A stretch of 64,000 nt of DNA from Microbulbifer guangxiensis (GCF_021729075.1 NZ_JAJSAQ010000002.1:434001-498000), one strand, 5' to 3'; numbered from the stretch's first letter, positions 38,143 through 47,928 are shown. Notes: a model not told the origin generated them from the sequence alone. Program-made: numbers and translations.

Positions 38143-40241
38143 TGTGCGGCCTCCTGTGATGGTGCGCTTTCGGCTGAAGAGTCCAACTCAGGTGGGCTAT
38201 CCTGCGGCAGGGGCTCACCATCAACAGGCTCGGCGTCTTCCGGCCCCGACTGCCCCCCGTCGTCGATAATGACCTCTGCAGCCTTTTGCAGCGCCTCGAT
38301 CTTGCGCTGATCTTCCCGCTGCTCCTGCAGCTCGTTGGCACGGTCATAACTGTCTGCAAGCGCGAAGCGCGCCTTGATCTGGTAATTCTCGAGCTGCGCA
38401 CGGCGCCGGTCCAGCTCGTCGATCGCGAGGGTCTCCAGCATGTTCCCCTGCCGCGCCATGAGCATATCCAGGCGGTCCTGGCTCTGACGCAGGCGTGCGC
38501 GGAGGTTGCGAATGGTGTCGTTATAGCCGGTGTAGCTGTGGGTCGCGGCCTGGCGGCTGCGAACATAGGAATGATAGGCCTTCTGCAGCTTCTCAATTTC
38601 CACATTCAGCTGTTCCAGGTGCTTGTAAGCCTCGGTCAGGCGCGCGTCATACTCTGTAGCCAGGCGGAACTCCAGCACCCCCTCGAGGCGCTCGAGCCGC
38701 CGCAGGGATTCCTCACCCACCACCTGGTTTCTGGCCCGCAAGCGCAACTGCTTCAGTTCTGCCAGCACCTCCTGCTCTTCGGCCGTAGCCAGGTAGTCGG
38801 GGCGCCGGGTCACGAGCATCTGCTCGATCCGTGCGGCAAATTTGTCGCGCTCCTCGGTACGCATCTGAATGCGCGCATCCAGCTGGCGAAACTTCTGGTC
38901 CAGGCCGGGCAACAGCGGTTCATAGTAATCGCGGCGCTGGCCAATGATGTCCTCATAAGCCACCAGACTCTCGAGCCAGCTTTCATTACGCTCGTGTAAA
39001 TCGTTCAGGTCGCGGTAATTACGCAGGAATTCCTGATAGTCATTGGAGGCCATGAGATCGAGCAGGTAATGGGTCTCCGGCGCACCCGGGATGTCCCTCA
39101 GGGTTACTACCCAGTTCTTTACCTGATCAGCCTCCTTGCGACGCAGGGCCTCCAGGAACTTGCCCTCGCGAATACTCACAATAGAGTCGGTCAGCTTGTC
39201 GATTTCGGCACCAAACTTGTCCAGGGCAAAACCGTAGTTCACGGCCGCAGTGCTGTGGACATCGAGCTTGCCATAGGCAAATGGCACAGCCAGCATCGAC
39301 TCCTGCACCGCTTCATTGGTGCTCTGGCGGGACTGCAGCAGCTTCCAGGGCACCAGCGCCCTATCGTACCGACCGGCCCGGGCTTCGACCCACCCGGCAC
39401 CCAGAAGCGCGCGGTTGGAGAATGGCCCTTCGAGCTGTACACGATCGAAGTAGGGGCGTGCCAGCTCCAGCTCGCCCGCATCCATCAGGTAAGTACCCAG
39501 CAGCAGGTTGGTCTTGTCGTACAAGCCCTGCTGCGCGGGATCAGCACTGCGGCGCTTGCCCAGTGCAGTGAGCTCTGCCACCCCGCGCTCGGCATCACCT
39601 GACTTCAACAGGGCAATACCGAGGTTAAACTCTACAAAGCCCTCGAGGCGGGGTTCGCCTTTGAGGTCTCGCAGCAGCGCCACCGCTTCTGCAAATCGCC
39701 CCAGCTCCATATAAACCCGCGCACGCAGGAACTGCTCTTCCGGACGCACCCGCTCCGGCACCCGCCCCTCGATCATCTCCAGGGCATGCAGGGCATTGCG
39801 GGGCTGCTGCTTATGGTAGTGAATCTTTGCCAGGCGGTAGGCGGCTTCATTCTTGACCGGCTGGGGCACGTTACCCTTGAGTACGGCCTCGATTGCACGC
39901 CCGGCCTCGAGATGCATGCGATAGGAAAGCTCCAGGTCACCCACTGAGAACTGGGCCTGGCCGAGATGCGCGGAGAAAGGATCCAGCTCCGGCTGGTCCA
40001 GCCGGCGATACTGATTTAACTCGGTATCCAGCTGCACAATGGCATCGAAGAACTGGTCCTGGTGCGCCTCGTACATGGCCGCACCGAAAAACAGGTCTTT
40101 AACCCCCTCATCCTTGCGATCCAGCGCCGCGGCGCAGGGGGCAGCCAGGGCTCCGGAAACCGCCAGGGGAAGAAGCGAGCGCAACAAAACACGAGCGGAT
40201 CGACCTACCACCGCGGGCGCCACAACCAGCCTCTCAAACAT
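38139..40241 (-). CDS. Exported TPR and coiled-coil protein
   Basis: 700 residues. A signal peptide (ALAAPCAAALD) is followed by TPR-like repeats over about 45-330 (AYRLAKIHYHKQQPRNALHA, FNLGIALLKSGDAERGVAEL), then a long alpha-helical coiled coil over about 440-650. An acidic, Pro/Ser-rich C-terminus ends the chain. It is predicted to be periplasmic. It starts two bases after the upstream small gene and overlaps the large TPR gene by 4 bases, so all are co-translated. No named family was recognised; it is probably a structural subunit. Confidence 0.8.
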   Translation of the reverse strand: MFERLVVAPAVVGRSARVLLRSLLPLAVSGALAAPCAAALDRKDEGVKDLFFGAAMYEAHQDQFFDAIVQLDTELNQYRRLDQPELDPFSAHLGQAQFSVGDLELSYRMHLEAGRAIEAVLKGNVPQPVKNEAAYRLAKIHYHKQQPRNALHALEMIEGRVPERVRPEEQFLRARVYMELGRFAEAVALLRDLKGEPRLEGFVEFNLGIALLKSGDAERGVAELTALGKRRSADPAQQGLYDKTNLLLGTYLMDAGELELARPYFDRVQLEGPFSNRALLGAGWVEARAGRYDRALVPWKLLQSRQSTNEAVQESMLAVPFAYGKLDVHSTAAVNYGFALDKFGAEIDKLTDSIVSIREGKFLEALRRKEADQVKNWVVTLRDIPGAPETHYLLDLMASNDYQEFLRNYRDLNDLHERNESWLESLVAYEDIIGQRRDYYEPLLPGLDQKFRQLDARIQMRTEERDKFAARIEQMLVTRRPDYLATAEEQEVLAELKQLRLRARNQVVGEESLRRLERLEGVLEFRLATEYDARLTEAYKHLEQLNVEIEKLQKAYHSYVRSRQAATHSYTGYNDTIRNLRARLRQSQDRLDMLMARQGNMLETLAIDELDRRRAQLENYQIKARFALADSYDRANELQEQREDQRKIEALQKAAEVIIDDGGQSGPEDAEPVDGEPLPQDSPPELDSSAESAPSQEAAQ

Positions 40242-40243
40242 GG

Positions 40244-40753
40244 TTACCAGTCCTTGAAGCTGATTGCGGACTCTTCTCCGGCGATTTTTATCTCGACGAA
40301 CGCGGGGCCTACCCGCTTTTCAACAGTGTGGGTTGCTGTTGCCCGCAGCTCCCGGCCTGATTGCGATTTACCGAGGAAGCTCACCTGCAGAGGATGCTCT
40401 CCAGACTGCACATTAGCGGTATACAGCTTCTGCACGCCTCCTTTGCGCAGGGCCTCAAGCTCACGGAAGGTGTAGAGATGATGGGCAACCACCTCGTTGT
40501 TGAGCCTCAACTCAACGGCCTCAAGATCAAAGCGGCTGTTTTCAGGCAGGGAAACAAAGAAGGCTGCCTGCGTATTGGAGGGATAGAGCAGCTTTTCCTC
40601 GAGCTGGGTGAGCTCCGCGGTGAGCTCGATGACATCCTTCTTGGCATCCTGGATCTGCTCATCCAGGCCACGGATCTCATCTCGGCTGACTGACTGCGCA
40701 AACACAAGCGACGCCGACAGCATCAGAAAAGTTAACTGCAGAATTCGGAACAT
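40244..40753 (-). CDS. Small exported coiled-coil protein, first gene of the TolQR-AgmX operon
   Basis: 169 residues from the ATG at 40753, which follows a good ribosome-binding site (GAGGT, about 7 bases upstream) and opens a clear signal peptide (ILQLTFLMLSASLVFAQ). A longer in-frame extension up to 40861 lacks these and was rejected. A short coiled coil (about 25-55; LDEQIQDAKKDVIELTAEL) precedes a beta-rich domain with FDLEAVELRLNNEVVAHHLY and EHPLQVSFLGKSQSGRELRA. Function unknown. As the first gene before the TPR genes, it is probably a periplasmic component. Confidence 0.75.
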   Translation of the reverse strand: MFRILQLTFLMLSASLVFAQSVSRDEIRGLDEQIQDAKKDVIELTAELTQLEEKLLYPSNTQAAFFVSLPENSRFDLEAVELRLNNEVVAHHLYTFRELEALRKGGVQKLYTANVQSGEHPLQVSFLGKSQSGRELRATATHTVEKRVGPAFVEIKIAGEESAISFKDW

Positions 40754-41043
40754 TGTTTCTACCTCTTGCCCTACTTCTAGCGGTGGACGTCGGGGAACTG
40801 CGGCAGCGTCGGCCGCTGAAAACTTGCAAAGGGGACTGTGTGAGGGTGGATTGTATTTCAATCCAGTCGGCGCCAGATGTGAGGCAGGTCATATCTCCAG
40901 AATCCCGTGCGAGGGCAGCCGGGAAGTTCACAGAGAGTTATCCGGACCGATTCGCTGGCAGTGACAGCGGAGTCACGCAAAAGCAAAATGCGGCCGCAAA
41001 TCGGCCGAACGTAAGAATTTGTGCTGGCACTTAAATTTCAGGC
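40754..41043. other. Region upstream of the envelope operon
   Basis: About 290 bases between the tRNA-Leu terminator and the first gene of the envelope operon. It should contain the operon promoter. A -10-like TACAAT is visible on the minus strand near 40852-40857 but lacks a good -35, so I do not call it. Confidence 0.4.
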
Positions 41044-41072
41044 AAAAAAAAGGCACTCTGATCAGAGTGCCT
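41044..41072 (-). terminator. Rho-independent terminator after tRNA-Leu
   Basis: A 22-base perfect palindrome (41051-41072, centred on tgatca) is followed on the minus strand by a run of seven U (A-run 41044-41050). It ends the secG-tRNA-Leu transcript before the envelope block. Confidence 0.9.
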
Positions 41073-41078
41073 CGTGTT

Positions 41079-41164
41079 TGGTGCCCAGGGCGGGACTTGA
41101 ACCCGCACGCACTAGGTGCACTACCCCCTCAAGATAGCGTGTCTACCAATTCCACCACCTGGGC
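41079..41164 (-). tRNA. tRNA-Leu (GAG)
   Basis: 86 nt with an encoded CCA end and a long class II variable arm. Anticodon stem CTATC/GGTAG with loop TTGAGGG gives anticodon GAG, reading CUC and CUU. Acceptor GCCCAGG pairs with CCTGGGC. It sits directly after secG, as in Pseudomonas. Confidence 0.97.
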
Positions 41165-41176
41165 TGAAAACTGTAT

Positions 41177-41599
41177 TTACTGCTGCTCACCCTCTTTGGG
41201 CTCAGCATCTTCCATCTGCGGAATTTCATCCGCTGCCGGCTCGTCAGCAGCCGGCATTTCATCCAGTTCCGGCACGTCACTTTCCAGTGCCGGAAGGTCC
41301 TCTGCAGGGCCCGACTGCTCAACAGCCGCCGGAGCCTGCGGCAGATCCGCATCGACATCGCTACCAGCGCCCTGCTTGGCCAGCACGGCAAGACCAAGGC
41401 TGGTCACGAAGAATACGGTTGCCATGATAGCAGTCAGACGGGAAAAGAAATTACCACTGCCCTGGCTGCCAAATACGGTCTGGGAAGCACCTGCGCCAAA
41501 AGAGGCACCGGCTTCTGCGCCCTTGCCCTGCTGAAGCAGGATCAACCCGATGATACTCAGGGCTGTCAGGACGTGAAAAATTAAAACCAATTTTTCCAT
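41177..41599 (-). CDS. secG: Preprotein translocase subunit SecG
   Basis: Small membrane subunit of SecYEG. From the ATG at 41599 the protein is 140 residues, with two membrane helices (about 2-20 and 53-72) and the conserved cytoplasmic loop GASFGAGASQTVFGSQGSGNFF. The C-terminal 50 residues are very acidic (DVPELDEMPAADEPAADE), longer than in E. coli SecG (110 residues). The longer upstream reading frame has no SecG character and was dropped. It lies 91 bases after tpiA and 12 bases before tRNA-Leu. Confidence 0.95.
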   Translation of the reverse strand: MEKLVLIFHVLTALSIIGLILLQQGKGAEAGASFGAGASQTVFGSQGSGNFFSRLTAIMATVFFVTSLGLAVLAKQGAGSDVDADLPQAPAAVEQSGPAEDLPALESDVPELDEMPAADEPAADEIPQMEDAEPKEGEQQ

Positions 41600-41690
41600 T
41601 TTCAGGAAACTCACTGTCTGGGCCAGAGCCCGTTTTCTGTATTCTCTCAGCACGCCACCTTGGTGGCAATGCATTTTGCGCCAACGCCGA

Positions 41691-42428
41691 TCAGGCGGCG
41701 CGGCAGATTCCGGCAAACTCCCCGGCATCCAGGGAGGCTCCACCTACAAGCGCACCATCGATATCCGGTTGCGCAAACAGGGAGGCCGCATTGGCAGACT
41801 TCACACTGCCCCCGTAAAGGATCTGCGCCTGCTCACCGGCTGCGCCAAGGCGCTTGCGGATGAACTCGTGCACTTCCTGCGCCTGCTCGGGCGTGGCGGT
41901 TTTGCCGGTGCCAATCGCCCACACGGGCTCATAGGCCACTACGGCTCCATGCCAGCAGTCCTCGCCGGCCAGCTCACTCACGGCATTCAGCTGGCTGCCG
42001 ATCACTTCCAGCGCCCGCGATGCCTCGCGCTCCTCGAGCGTCTCACCAACACAGAGTATTGGCATCAGCCCTGCCTGCCTGACGGCGACATACTTGCGGG
42101 CCACCAGCTCGCTGCTCTCGCCATAAAGGCTGCGACGCTCGGAGTGCCCGACAATCACGTAGCGGGCATCGAAGTCCTTCAGCATTGCGGCACTTACCTC
42201 ACCGGTAAATGCACCCGCATCACGCTCGCTGACATTCTGCGCCCCCAGGGCCACCCCCTGATGTCCCACCTGTTTCAGCAGGTCTGCCACCACCGACAGA
42301 TAGGGAAACGGCGGACAGAAGGCCACATCGGCACTGACCCCACTGAGGTCAAGGGCCTTGAAAAACTCTCCGGCGAACTCGCGGCTGCCGTTCATTTTCC
42401 AGTTGGCTGCTACCAGCGTTTTACGCAT
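41691..42428 (-). CDS. tpiA: Triose-phosphate isomerase
   Basis: Interconverts dihydroxyacetone phosphate and glyceraldehyde 3-phosphate in glycolysis; 245 residues. Catalytic residues are in place: Lys11 (ANWKMNG), His95 (VIVGHSERR) and Glu167 (AYEPVWAIGTGK), plus the C-terminal phosphate-binding ILYGGSV. The start is the ATG at 42428 with ribosome-binding site GGAG 7 bases upstream. It follows glmM and precedes secG. Confidence 0.98.
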   Translation of the reverse strand: MRKTLVAANWKMNGSREFAGEFFKALDLSGVSADVAFCPPFPYLSVVADLLKQVGHQGVALGAQNVSERDAGAFTGEVSAAMLKDFDARYVIVGHSERRSLYGESSELVARKYVAVRQAGLMPILCVGETLEEREASRALEVIGSQLNAVSELAGEDCWHGAVVAYEPVWAIGTGKTATPEQAQEVHEFIRKRLGAAGEQAQILYGGSVKSANAASLFAQPDIDGALVGGASLDAGEFAGICRAA

Positions 42429-42565
42429 GTGTGCTCCTTCGAGGGGCGCAAATCTTAGCGATATTGCCGCCAACATACAACACAAAATCGAAAAGTTTCT
42501 GCCGTCCTGGCCGCGGGTATCGGGCGCCCGGCAAAGCCCGCCCCGCCAGGCGCCGCGGGCCGGTT

Positions 42566-43918
42566 TCAGCTGTTGCCAACACGCTCCACGACCCGGGCGA
42601 TATCCCCGGCCAGCTGCTCCACCTCGCCGCGCTCAACCCCTTCCACCATCACCCGGATGAGGGGTTCTGTGCCGGAGGGACGCAGCAATACACGTCCCCG
42701 ATCGCCCAGCTGGGATTCAGCCTGGGTTACCGCACCGCGCACGTCATCGTGATCGAGCACACCATCGCGGTGCGCCAGCCGCACGTTGATCATGTGCTGC
42801 GGCAGCATCTTCATCCGCCCGCGCAGCGCCTCCAGCGGTTCACCGAACTCCTCCAGCGCCCGCAGGACCTGCAGGGCCGAGATGATTCCGTCACCGGTGG
42901 TAGTCGCATCTGCACAGATGATGTGCCCGGAAGACTCACCTCCGAGACTCCAGCCATTGGCCTGCATTTTCTCCAGCACGTAGCGATCACCCACTTTGGC
43001 CCGCTCGAAGGGGATGGAGAGGTCCTTGAGAGCCAGCTCGAAACCGTAGTTACTCATCTGGGTGCCGACCACGCCACTGCAGCCACCCAGGAACTGCTGC
43101 CGGTGCAGGGCGATGAGGAACAGCAGTTCATCCCCATCCACCAGCTCACCATTGCGATCCACAAACAGGACCCGATCGCCATCGCCGTCAAAGGCGATGC
43201 CCAGGTCTGCGCCCTGCTCCACGACTGCCTGCTGCAGTTTGGCCGGCTTGGTGGAGCCGCAGTCCAGGTTGATGTTCTGCCCGTCCGGACTGGTGCCGAT
43301 CGCGATCACTTCGGCTCCCAGCTCCCGGAACACCTTCGGCGCGATGTGGTAGGTGGCGCCATTGGAGCAATCGAGCACGATCTTGAGGTCGTCGAGCTCG
43401 AATCCCCAGGGAGTCGAAGCCTTGCAGAACTCGATGTAACGGGCGGCGGCATCGTCGATGCGCCAGGCCTTGCCCAGGTTTTCCGCAGTGGTCATCGGCA
43501 GCTCCAGCGCCGCCTCGATATCCAGCTCCACCTGGTCTGGCAGCTTGCTGCCGGCAGCGCTGAAGAACTTGATACCGTTATCCTGGAAGGGGTTATGGGA
43601 GGCACTGATCACAATCCCCGCCTGGGCGTGGAAGGTTCTGGTCAAGTAGGCGATCGCCGGGGTGGGCATGGGACCCAGCAGGCCGACATCGACACCGGCA
43701 TTGATCAGGCCGGCCTGCAGCGCAGCCTCGAACATATAGCCGGATATCCGGGTGTCCTTACCGATCAGGATACTGGGCCGATGCCCGCCCTTGCTGGCCG
43801 CCTGCTCCGCCAGAACCTTGCCGGCGGCATAGCCCAGACGCAACATGAAGTCCGGGGTGATTACGCCCTTACCAACATGGCCGCGGATACCGTCGGTGCC
43901 GAAATACTTTCTCGCCAT
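42566..43918 (-). CDS. glmM: Phosphoglucosamine mutase
   Basis: Converts glucosamine 6-phosphate to glucosamine 1-phosphate for peptidoglycan and LPS synthesis; 450 residues, the usual length. The phosphorylated serine is Ser107 in SASHNP. The metal loop DGDGDR, the sugar loop GGESSGH and the C-terminal phosphate loop [12 protein letters not shown] are all present. It lies between folP and tpiA, the Pseudomonas order. Confidence 0.98.
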   Translation of the reverse strand: MARKYFGTDGIRGHVGKGVITPDFMLRLGYAAGKVLAEQAASKGGHRPSILIGKDTRISGYMFEAALQAGLINAGVDVGLLGPMPTPAIAYLTRTFHAQAGIVISASHNPFQDNGIKFFSAAGSKLPDQVELDIEAALELPMTTAENLGKAWRIDDAAARYIEFCKASTPWGFELDDLKIVLDCSNGATYHIAPKVFRELGAEVIAIGTSPDGQNINLDCGSTKPAKLQQAVVEQGADLGIAFDGDGDRVLFVDRNGELVDGDELLFLIALHRQQFLGGCSGVVGTQMSNYGFELALKDLSIPFERAKVGDRYVLEKMQANGWSLGGESSGHIICADATTTGDGIISALQVLRALEEFGEPLEALRGRMKMLPQHMINVRLAHRDGVLDHDDVRGAVTQAESQLGDRGRVLLRPSGTEPLIRVMVEGVERGEVEQLAGDIARVVERVGNS

Positions 43919-44004
43919 GACTCAATTGTTCCCTATACAACTTGTTATTTGTGTCCTGCCCACGGGCAGCTAATCCCTGTTACCGCAAACTCGCGCAGGC
44001 GGGT

Positions 44005-44847
44005 TCAGGCGCGATCCACCAGCTGCCAGAGCGCCAATACATCGGCCGTCGCCGCCACATCGTGTACCCGGAGGATGCGCGCTCCTCGCTGGGCCGCCAG
44101 CAGGGCCAGCGCCAGGCTCCCCGGCAGGCGCTCGTCCACTTCACGCCCCAGCAGGCGCCCGATCATTGACTTCCTCGACAACCCCGCGAGCAGCGGGATA
44201 TCCGCCGGTGCCAGCTCATCCTGGCGGCGCAGGAGTTCCAGATTGTGCTCGTCCGTCTTGCCGAAGCCATAGCCGGGGTCAAAGATCACTCGCTGTCGCG
44301 GGATTCCGGCCTCTTCACAGCACTGCAACCTGTCCAGCAGGAAGGCCGACACTTCGGCAACCACATCCTCATAGCGGGGATTGGCCTGCATGGTGCCCGG
44401 CTGCCCCTGCATGTGCATCAGGCACACCGGCAGGCCACTGGCCGCCGCCGCTTCCAGCGCACCGGGGCGCTGCAGCGCGCGGACGTCATTGATCAGGCCC
44501 GCGCCGGCCTCGGCGGCCGCACGCATGACCTCCGGAGTGCTGGTATCGACAGAGATGATGACATCCAGCTCCCGGGCAATCGCCTCCACCACCGGCACCA
44601 CCCGCCGGTACTCCTGCTCCCCGGTCACGGCGGCTGCGCCGGGCCGGGTGGATTCTCCGCCGATGTCGATGATGGCAGCACCCTCAGCGACCATCTGCCG
44701 AGCGCGCTCGACTGCCACATCCAGGTCCAGCTCACCCTCGCGGTAGTAACGGCCGCCATCGGAGAAAGAGTCGGGCGTCGTATTCAGCACACCCATGATC
44801 CGCGGGCGCGACAGATCCAGGACGCGGTTGCCACAGGTCAGTTTCAT
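44005..44847 (-). CDS. folP: Dihydropteroate synthase
   Basis: Joins p-aminobenzoate to the dihydropterin pyrophosphate in folate synthesis and is the sulfonamide target; 280 residues. Family blocks: IMGVLNTTPDSFSDGG, IIDIGGESTRPGA, INDVRAL, FDPGYGFGKT, LLAGLSRKSMIG and RVHDVAA. It follows ftsH after 82 bases and precedes glmM. Confidence 0.97.
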   Translation of the reverse strand: MKLTCGNRVLDLSRPRIMGVLNTTPDSFSDGGRYYREGELDLDVAVERARQMVAEGAAIIDIGGESTRPGAAAVTGEQEYRRVVPVVEAIARELDVIISVDTSTPEVMRAAAEAGAGLINDVRALQRPGALEAAAASGLPVCLMHMQGQPGTMQANPRYEDVVAEVSAFLLDRLQCCEEAGIPRQRVIFDPGYGFGKTDEHNLELLRRQDELAPADIPLLAGLSRKSMIGRLLGREVDERLPGSLALALLAAQRGARILRVHDVAATADVLALWQLVDRA

Positions 44848-44929
44848 AGTCCCTCAAAACAAAAAACGGAAGGCCGGAAAGCCCGCTTTTGCGCCGACTT
44901 TCCAGCCTCCCGCAGTCATCCGAAAACGC

Positions 44930-46849
44930 TCAGTGGCCTTTCAGGGGCCCGCCAACCGGATTACCCTCATCAGACCCGGCGGACTCATCACCCTTTTCCG
45001 CCTCTTCGGAGTCGCCATTGCCGCCGGCACCCACATCCGGGTCATGCCAGTCCCGGGGAGGGCGAACCTTGCGACGCGCCATCAGGTCATCGACCTGTTC
45101 GGCGTCCAGCGTCTCGTATTCCATCAGTGCATCTTTCATCGCCTCGAGGATATCGCGGTTCTCCTCGAGTAATTTGTGTGCACGGTCGTAGCAGTCATCG
45201 ATGATACGGCGCACCTCCGCGTCGATCTCGTTGGAGGTTTTGCCGGAAATCGGGTTACCCGCCCCGGGCTGACCGCTCTCGTCCTCACCGTAATGCAGCG
45301 GGCCCAGCTTCTCGGACAGGCCCCACTTGGTCACCATGTTGCGAGCGAGCTCCGTCGCCCGCTCGATGTCATTGGAGGCACCGGTGGTCACACCATCGAT
45401 GCCCAGGGTCATCTCCTCAGCGATACGCCCGCCAAACAGTGAGCACAGCTGGGATTCGATGGCCCGCTTGGAAATGCTGTACTTGTCCTCTTCTGGCAGG
45501 AACTGGGTGACACCCAGTGCACGGCCGCGGGGGATGATGGTGACCTTGTGTACCGGATCGTGCTCCGGTACCAAACGACCAATGATCGCGTGGCCCGCCT
45601 CGTGATAGGCGGTGTTCACCTTCTCTTTCTCGCTCATGACCATGGATTTGCGCTCGGCGCCCATCATGATCTTGTCGCGGGCGCGCTCGAATTCGTCCAT
45701 GCCGACCACACGGCGGTTGGCGCGGGCGGCAAACAGCGCGGCCTCATTGACCAGATTGGCCAGGTCGGCACCGGAGAAACCGGGGGTGCCGCGGGCGATA
45801 GTCTGCGCGGAAACCTTGTCGTCCAGCGGCACCTTGCGCATGTGCACCTTGAGGATCTGTTCACGACCGCGAATATCCGGCAGGCCGACAAAGACCTGGC
45901 GGTCGAAACGCCCCGGACGCAGTAGCGCGTGGTCGAGCACGTCCGGGCGGTTGGTGGCCGCGATTACGATGACACCCTCGTTGCCCTCGAAACCGTCCAT
46001 TTCCACCAGCAGCTGGTTCAGTGTCTGCTCACGCTCGTCGTGGCCACCGCCCACACCGGCGCCACGGTGACGACCGACGGCGTCGATCTCGTCAATAAAG
46101 ATGATGCACGGCGCCTGCTTCTTGGCCTGGTCGAACATGTCCCGCACCCGGGACGCGCCCACGCCGACAAACATCTCAACAAAGTCGGAACCGGAGATCG
46201 AGAAGAACGGCACCTTGGCCTCGCCAGCAATGGCCTTGGCGAGCAGTGTCTTACCGGTGCCGGGAGGACCCGCCATCAGTACACCGCGGGGAATGTTGCC
46301 GCCCAGGCGCTGGAACTTGGTCGGGTCGCGCAGGAACTCAACCAGCTCCTGCACATCCTCTTTGGCCTCATCCACGCCGGCCACATCGGCAAAGGTGGTC
46401 TTGATCTGGTCTTCACCCAGCAGGCGCGCCTTGCTCTTGCCGAATGCCATTGGGCCCGAGCGCCCGCCGGCACCACCCTGCATCTGTCGCATGAAGAACA
46501 TGAAGACAGCGATGATGATCAGAATCGGGAAGCTGGCCACCAGCAGCTGCTGCCAGAGACTGGCCTCTTCCGGCTCGCGACCCACGAACTGCACATTGCT
46601 GCGCACCAGCTCGTTGGTGAGCTCGTCGTCAATGATCTGCGGCTGAATGGTCTTGAAGCGGCTGCCGTCGGCCTTCTCACCGGTAATGGTGAGGCCGTCC
46701 ACGACCACGCTCTTCACCTGCCCGGACTGCACATCCTGGACAAACTGGGAATAACTGAGGGCCTCATCCCGGGTCTGCGGTTTGAAGTTCTGAAAGACCA
46801 TCAGCAGCACCGCCGCGATGACCAACCACAGCACCAGATTCTTCGCCAT
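44930..46849 (-). CDS. ftsH: ATP-dependent zinc metalloprotease FtsH
   Basis: Hexameric membrane AAA+ protease for quality control and LpxC turnover; 639 residues from the ATG at 46849 ([16 protein letters not shown], like E. coli). Two membrane helices lie near 5-20 and 102-120. Walker A GPPGTGKT is at 194-201, Walker B is [12 protein letters not shown], and the zinc site HEAGH is near 420. An in-frame GTG with an adjacent AGAGAGG lies 18 bases upstream, so a slightly longer form cannot be excluded. The C-terminal tail is Gly/Glu/Asp-rich and long. It lies downstream of rlmE. Confidence 0.97.
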   Translation of the reverse strand: MAKNLVLWLVIAAVLLMVFQNFKPQTRDEALSYSQFVQDVQSGQVKSVVVDGLTITGEKADGSRFKTIQPQIIDDELTNELVRSNVQFVGREPEEASLWQQLLVASFPILIIIAVFMFFMRQMQGGAGGRSGPMAFGKSKARLLGEDQIKTTFADVAGVDEAKEDVQELVEFLRDPTKFQRLGGNIPRGVLMAGPPGTGKTLLAKAIAGEAKVPFFSISGSDFVEMFVGVGASRVRDMFDQAKKQAPCIIFIDEIDAVGRHRGAGVGGGHDEREQTLNQLLVEMDGFEGNEGVIVIAATNRPDVLDHALLRPGRFDRQVFVGLPDIRGREQILKVHMRKVPLDDKVSAQTIARGTPGFSGADLANLVNEAALFAARANRRVVGMDEFERARDKIMMGAERKSMVMSEKEKVNTAYHEAGHAIIGRLVPEHDPVHKVTIIPRGRALGVTQFLPEEDKYSISKRAIESQLCSLFGGRIAEEMTLGIDGVTTGASNDIERATELARNMVTKWGLSEKLGPLHYGEDESGQPGAGNPISGKTSNEIDAEVRRIIDDCYDRAHKLLEENRDILEAMKDALMEYETLDAEQVDDLMARRKVRPPRDWHDPDVGAGGNGDSEEAEKGDESAGSDEGNPVGGPLKGH

Positions 46850-47165
46850 ATCGTTCAAAGGGATCACCCTCTCTGCCTTGCCAATCCTGCCGCCTGCCCC
46901 TTTGGAGACATGGCGCACGGTTTGTCCCGAACCGGGGTCCGAGACTGCAACCTTTACGGCTGCCTACTTTACTTGGATGCCGCCCGAGGACACTCAGTTC
47001 CTGCGGCTTCTGCACTTACTACCGCAGCCCACGGCCAACCCGACCATTATAGGTAGGGCCCGCCGCTCGCGCGGCTCGCTTTACGGGAGCAGCTTAAACC
47101 ATCGTCGGCCACCCGGTCACCAATGACCGGGGCGGCACAAACCTGAACCGGGGTGGAAAGCGGGC
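46850..47165. other. rlmE-ftsH intergenic region
   Basis: About 315 bases. It contains a small hairpin ccggtca/tgaccgg (47113-47130) shortly after the rlmE stop and no clear gene. A heat-shock promoter for ftsH would be expected here, but I could not place one by eye. Confidence 0.4.
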
Positions 47166-47789
47166 TTATTCGCCCCTGAAGCCCCGCGCCACCACATAGA
47201 CCTCGCGGGAACGGGGCCTGGATGCACCAGGCTTACGGGTGACGACACTGCTGTAGGAACCGCGCAAGTCGCGGATCAAGTCGTCGAATCCCTCGCCCTG
47301 GAAAACCTTGGCCACAAAAGCGCCACCGGGTTTCAGCACCTGGCGCGCCATATCCACGGCCAGCTCCACCAGGTACATGGAGGCGGGCTGGTCCACATCT
47401 CGCACCCCACTCATATTGGGGGCCATATCGGAAATCACAAGGTCCGCCCGCTCGTCACCGAGCCGTGCCAGCAACTCATTCAGCACGGATTCCTCGGTGA
47501 AGTCCCCCTGAACGAAGTCCACCCCGGCGATGGGATCCATGGGCAGGATGTCGGAAGCCAGAACGTGACCTTTGTGACCAACCAGTTCAGCAGCCACCTG
47601 GGACCACCCCCCCGGTGCAGCACCCAGGTCCACCACGGTCATACCGGGTTTGAACAGGCGATCCTTCTTCTGCAGCTCCTGAAGCTTGTAGCTGGCACGG
47701 GAGCGGTATCCCTCTTTCTGGGACTGCTTGACGTAGTGATCGTTGAAATGCTCGCGCAGCCAGCGATGGCTGCTTTTGGATCGGCCCAT
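47166..47789 (-). CDS. rlmE: 23S rRNA 2'-O-ribose U2552 methyltransferase
   Basis: SAM-dependent methyltransferase (FtsJ/RrmJ), a late heat-shock step of 50S assembly; 207 residues, the usual length. SAM motif [11 protein letters not shown]. The K-D-K-E catalytic set is visible at Lys35, Asp121 (SDMAPN), Lys161 (VAKVF) and Glu196. It lies upstream of ftsH, the E. coli and Pseudomonas order, and is divergent from yhbY. Confidence 0.97.
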   Translation of the reverse strand: MGRSKSSHRWLREHFNDHYVKQSQKEGYRSRASYKLQELQKKDRLFKPGMTVVDLGAAPGGWSQVAAELVGHKGHVLASDILPMDPIAGVDFVQGDFTEESVLNELLARLGDERADLVISDMAPNMSGVRDVDQPASMYLVELAVDMARQVLKPGGAFVAKVFQGEGFDDLIRDLRGSYSSVVTRKPGASRPRSREVYVVARGFRGE

Positions 47790-47829
47790 CAGTTACAATG
47801 CGTCCTAATAACACAACAGCTTTCGCGTG

Positions 47830-47889
47830 AGCGGCCCAGGGCCGCGGCCGGGCCATTGATCTGGGGGCCGGTCGCGGCCCTGGGCCGCT
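47830..47889. repeat. Nested palindromes in the rlmE-yhbY divergent region
   Basis: Two 15-base near-palindromes gcggcccWgggccgc (47831-47845 and 47874-47888) form a perfect 17-bp inverted repeat with each other. Each is itself an inverted repeat around one base. Their centres are 43 bp apart, about four helical turns. This could be an operator pair, or a cruciform/terminator-like element between the divergent genes. Confidence 0.6.
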
Positions 47890-47928
47890 TACGCTATGAA
47901 TATCCACAACGTGGGAACGGAGTATTGT

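Noticed and set aside
40754..40861. Longer N-terminus for the first gene of the motor operon
   Set aside because: The extension has no ribosome-binding site and would bury the signal peptide that begins at 40753.
12633..41072. Integrase, transposase or insertion sequence within the accessory block
   Set aside because: None of the products shows recombinase motifs, and no terminal inverted repeats were noticed.
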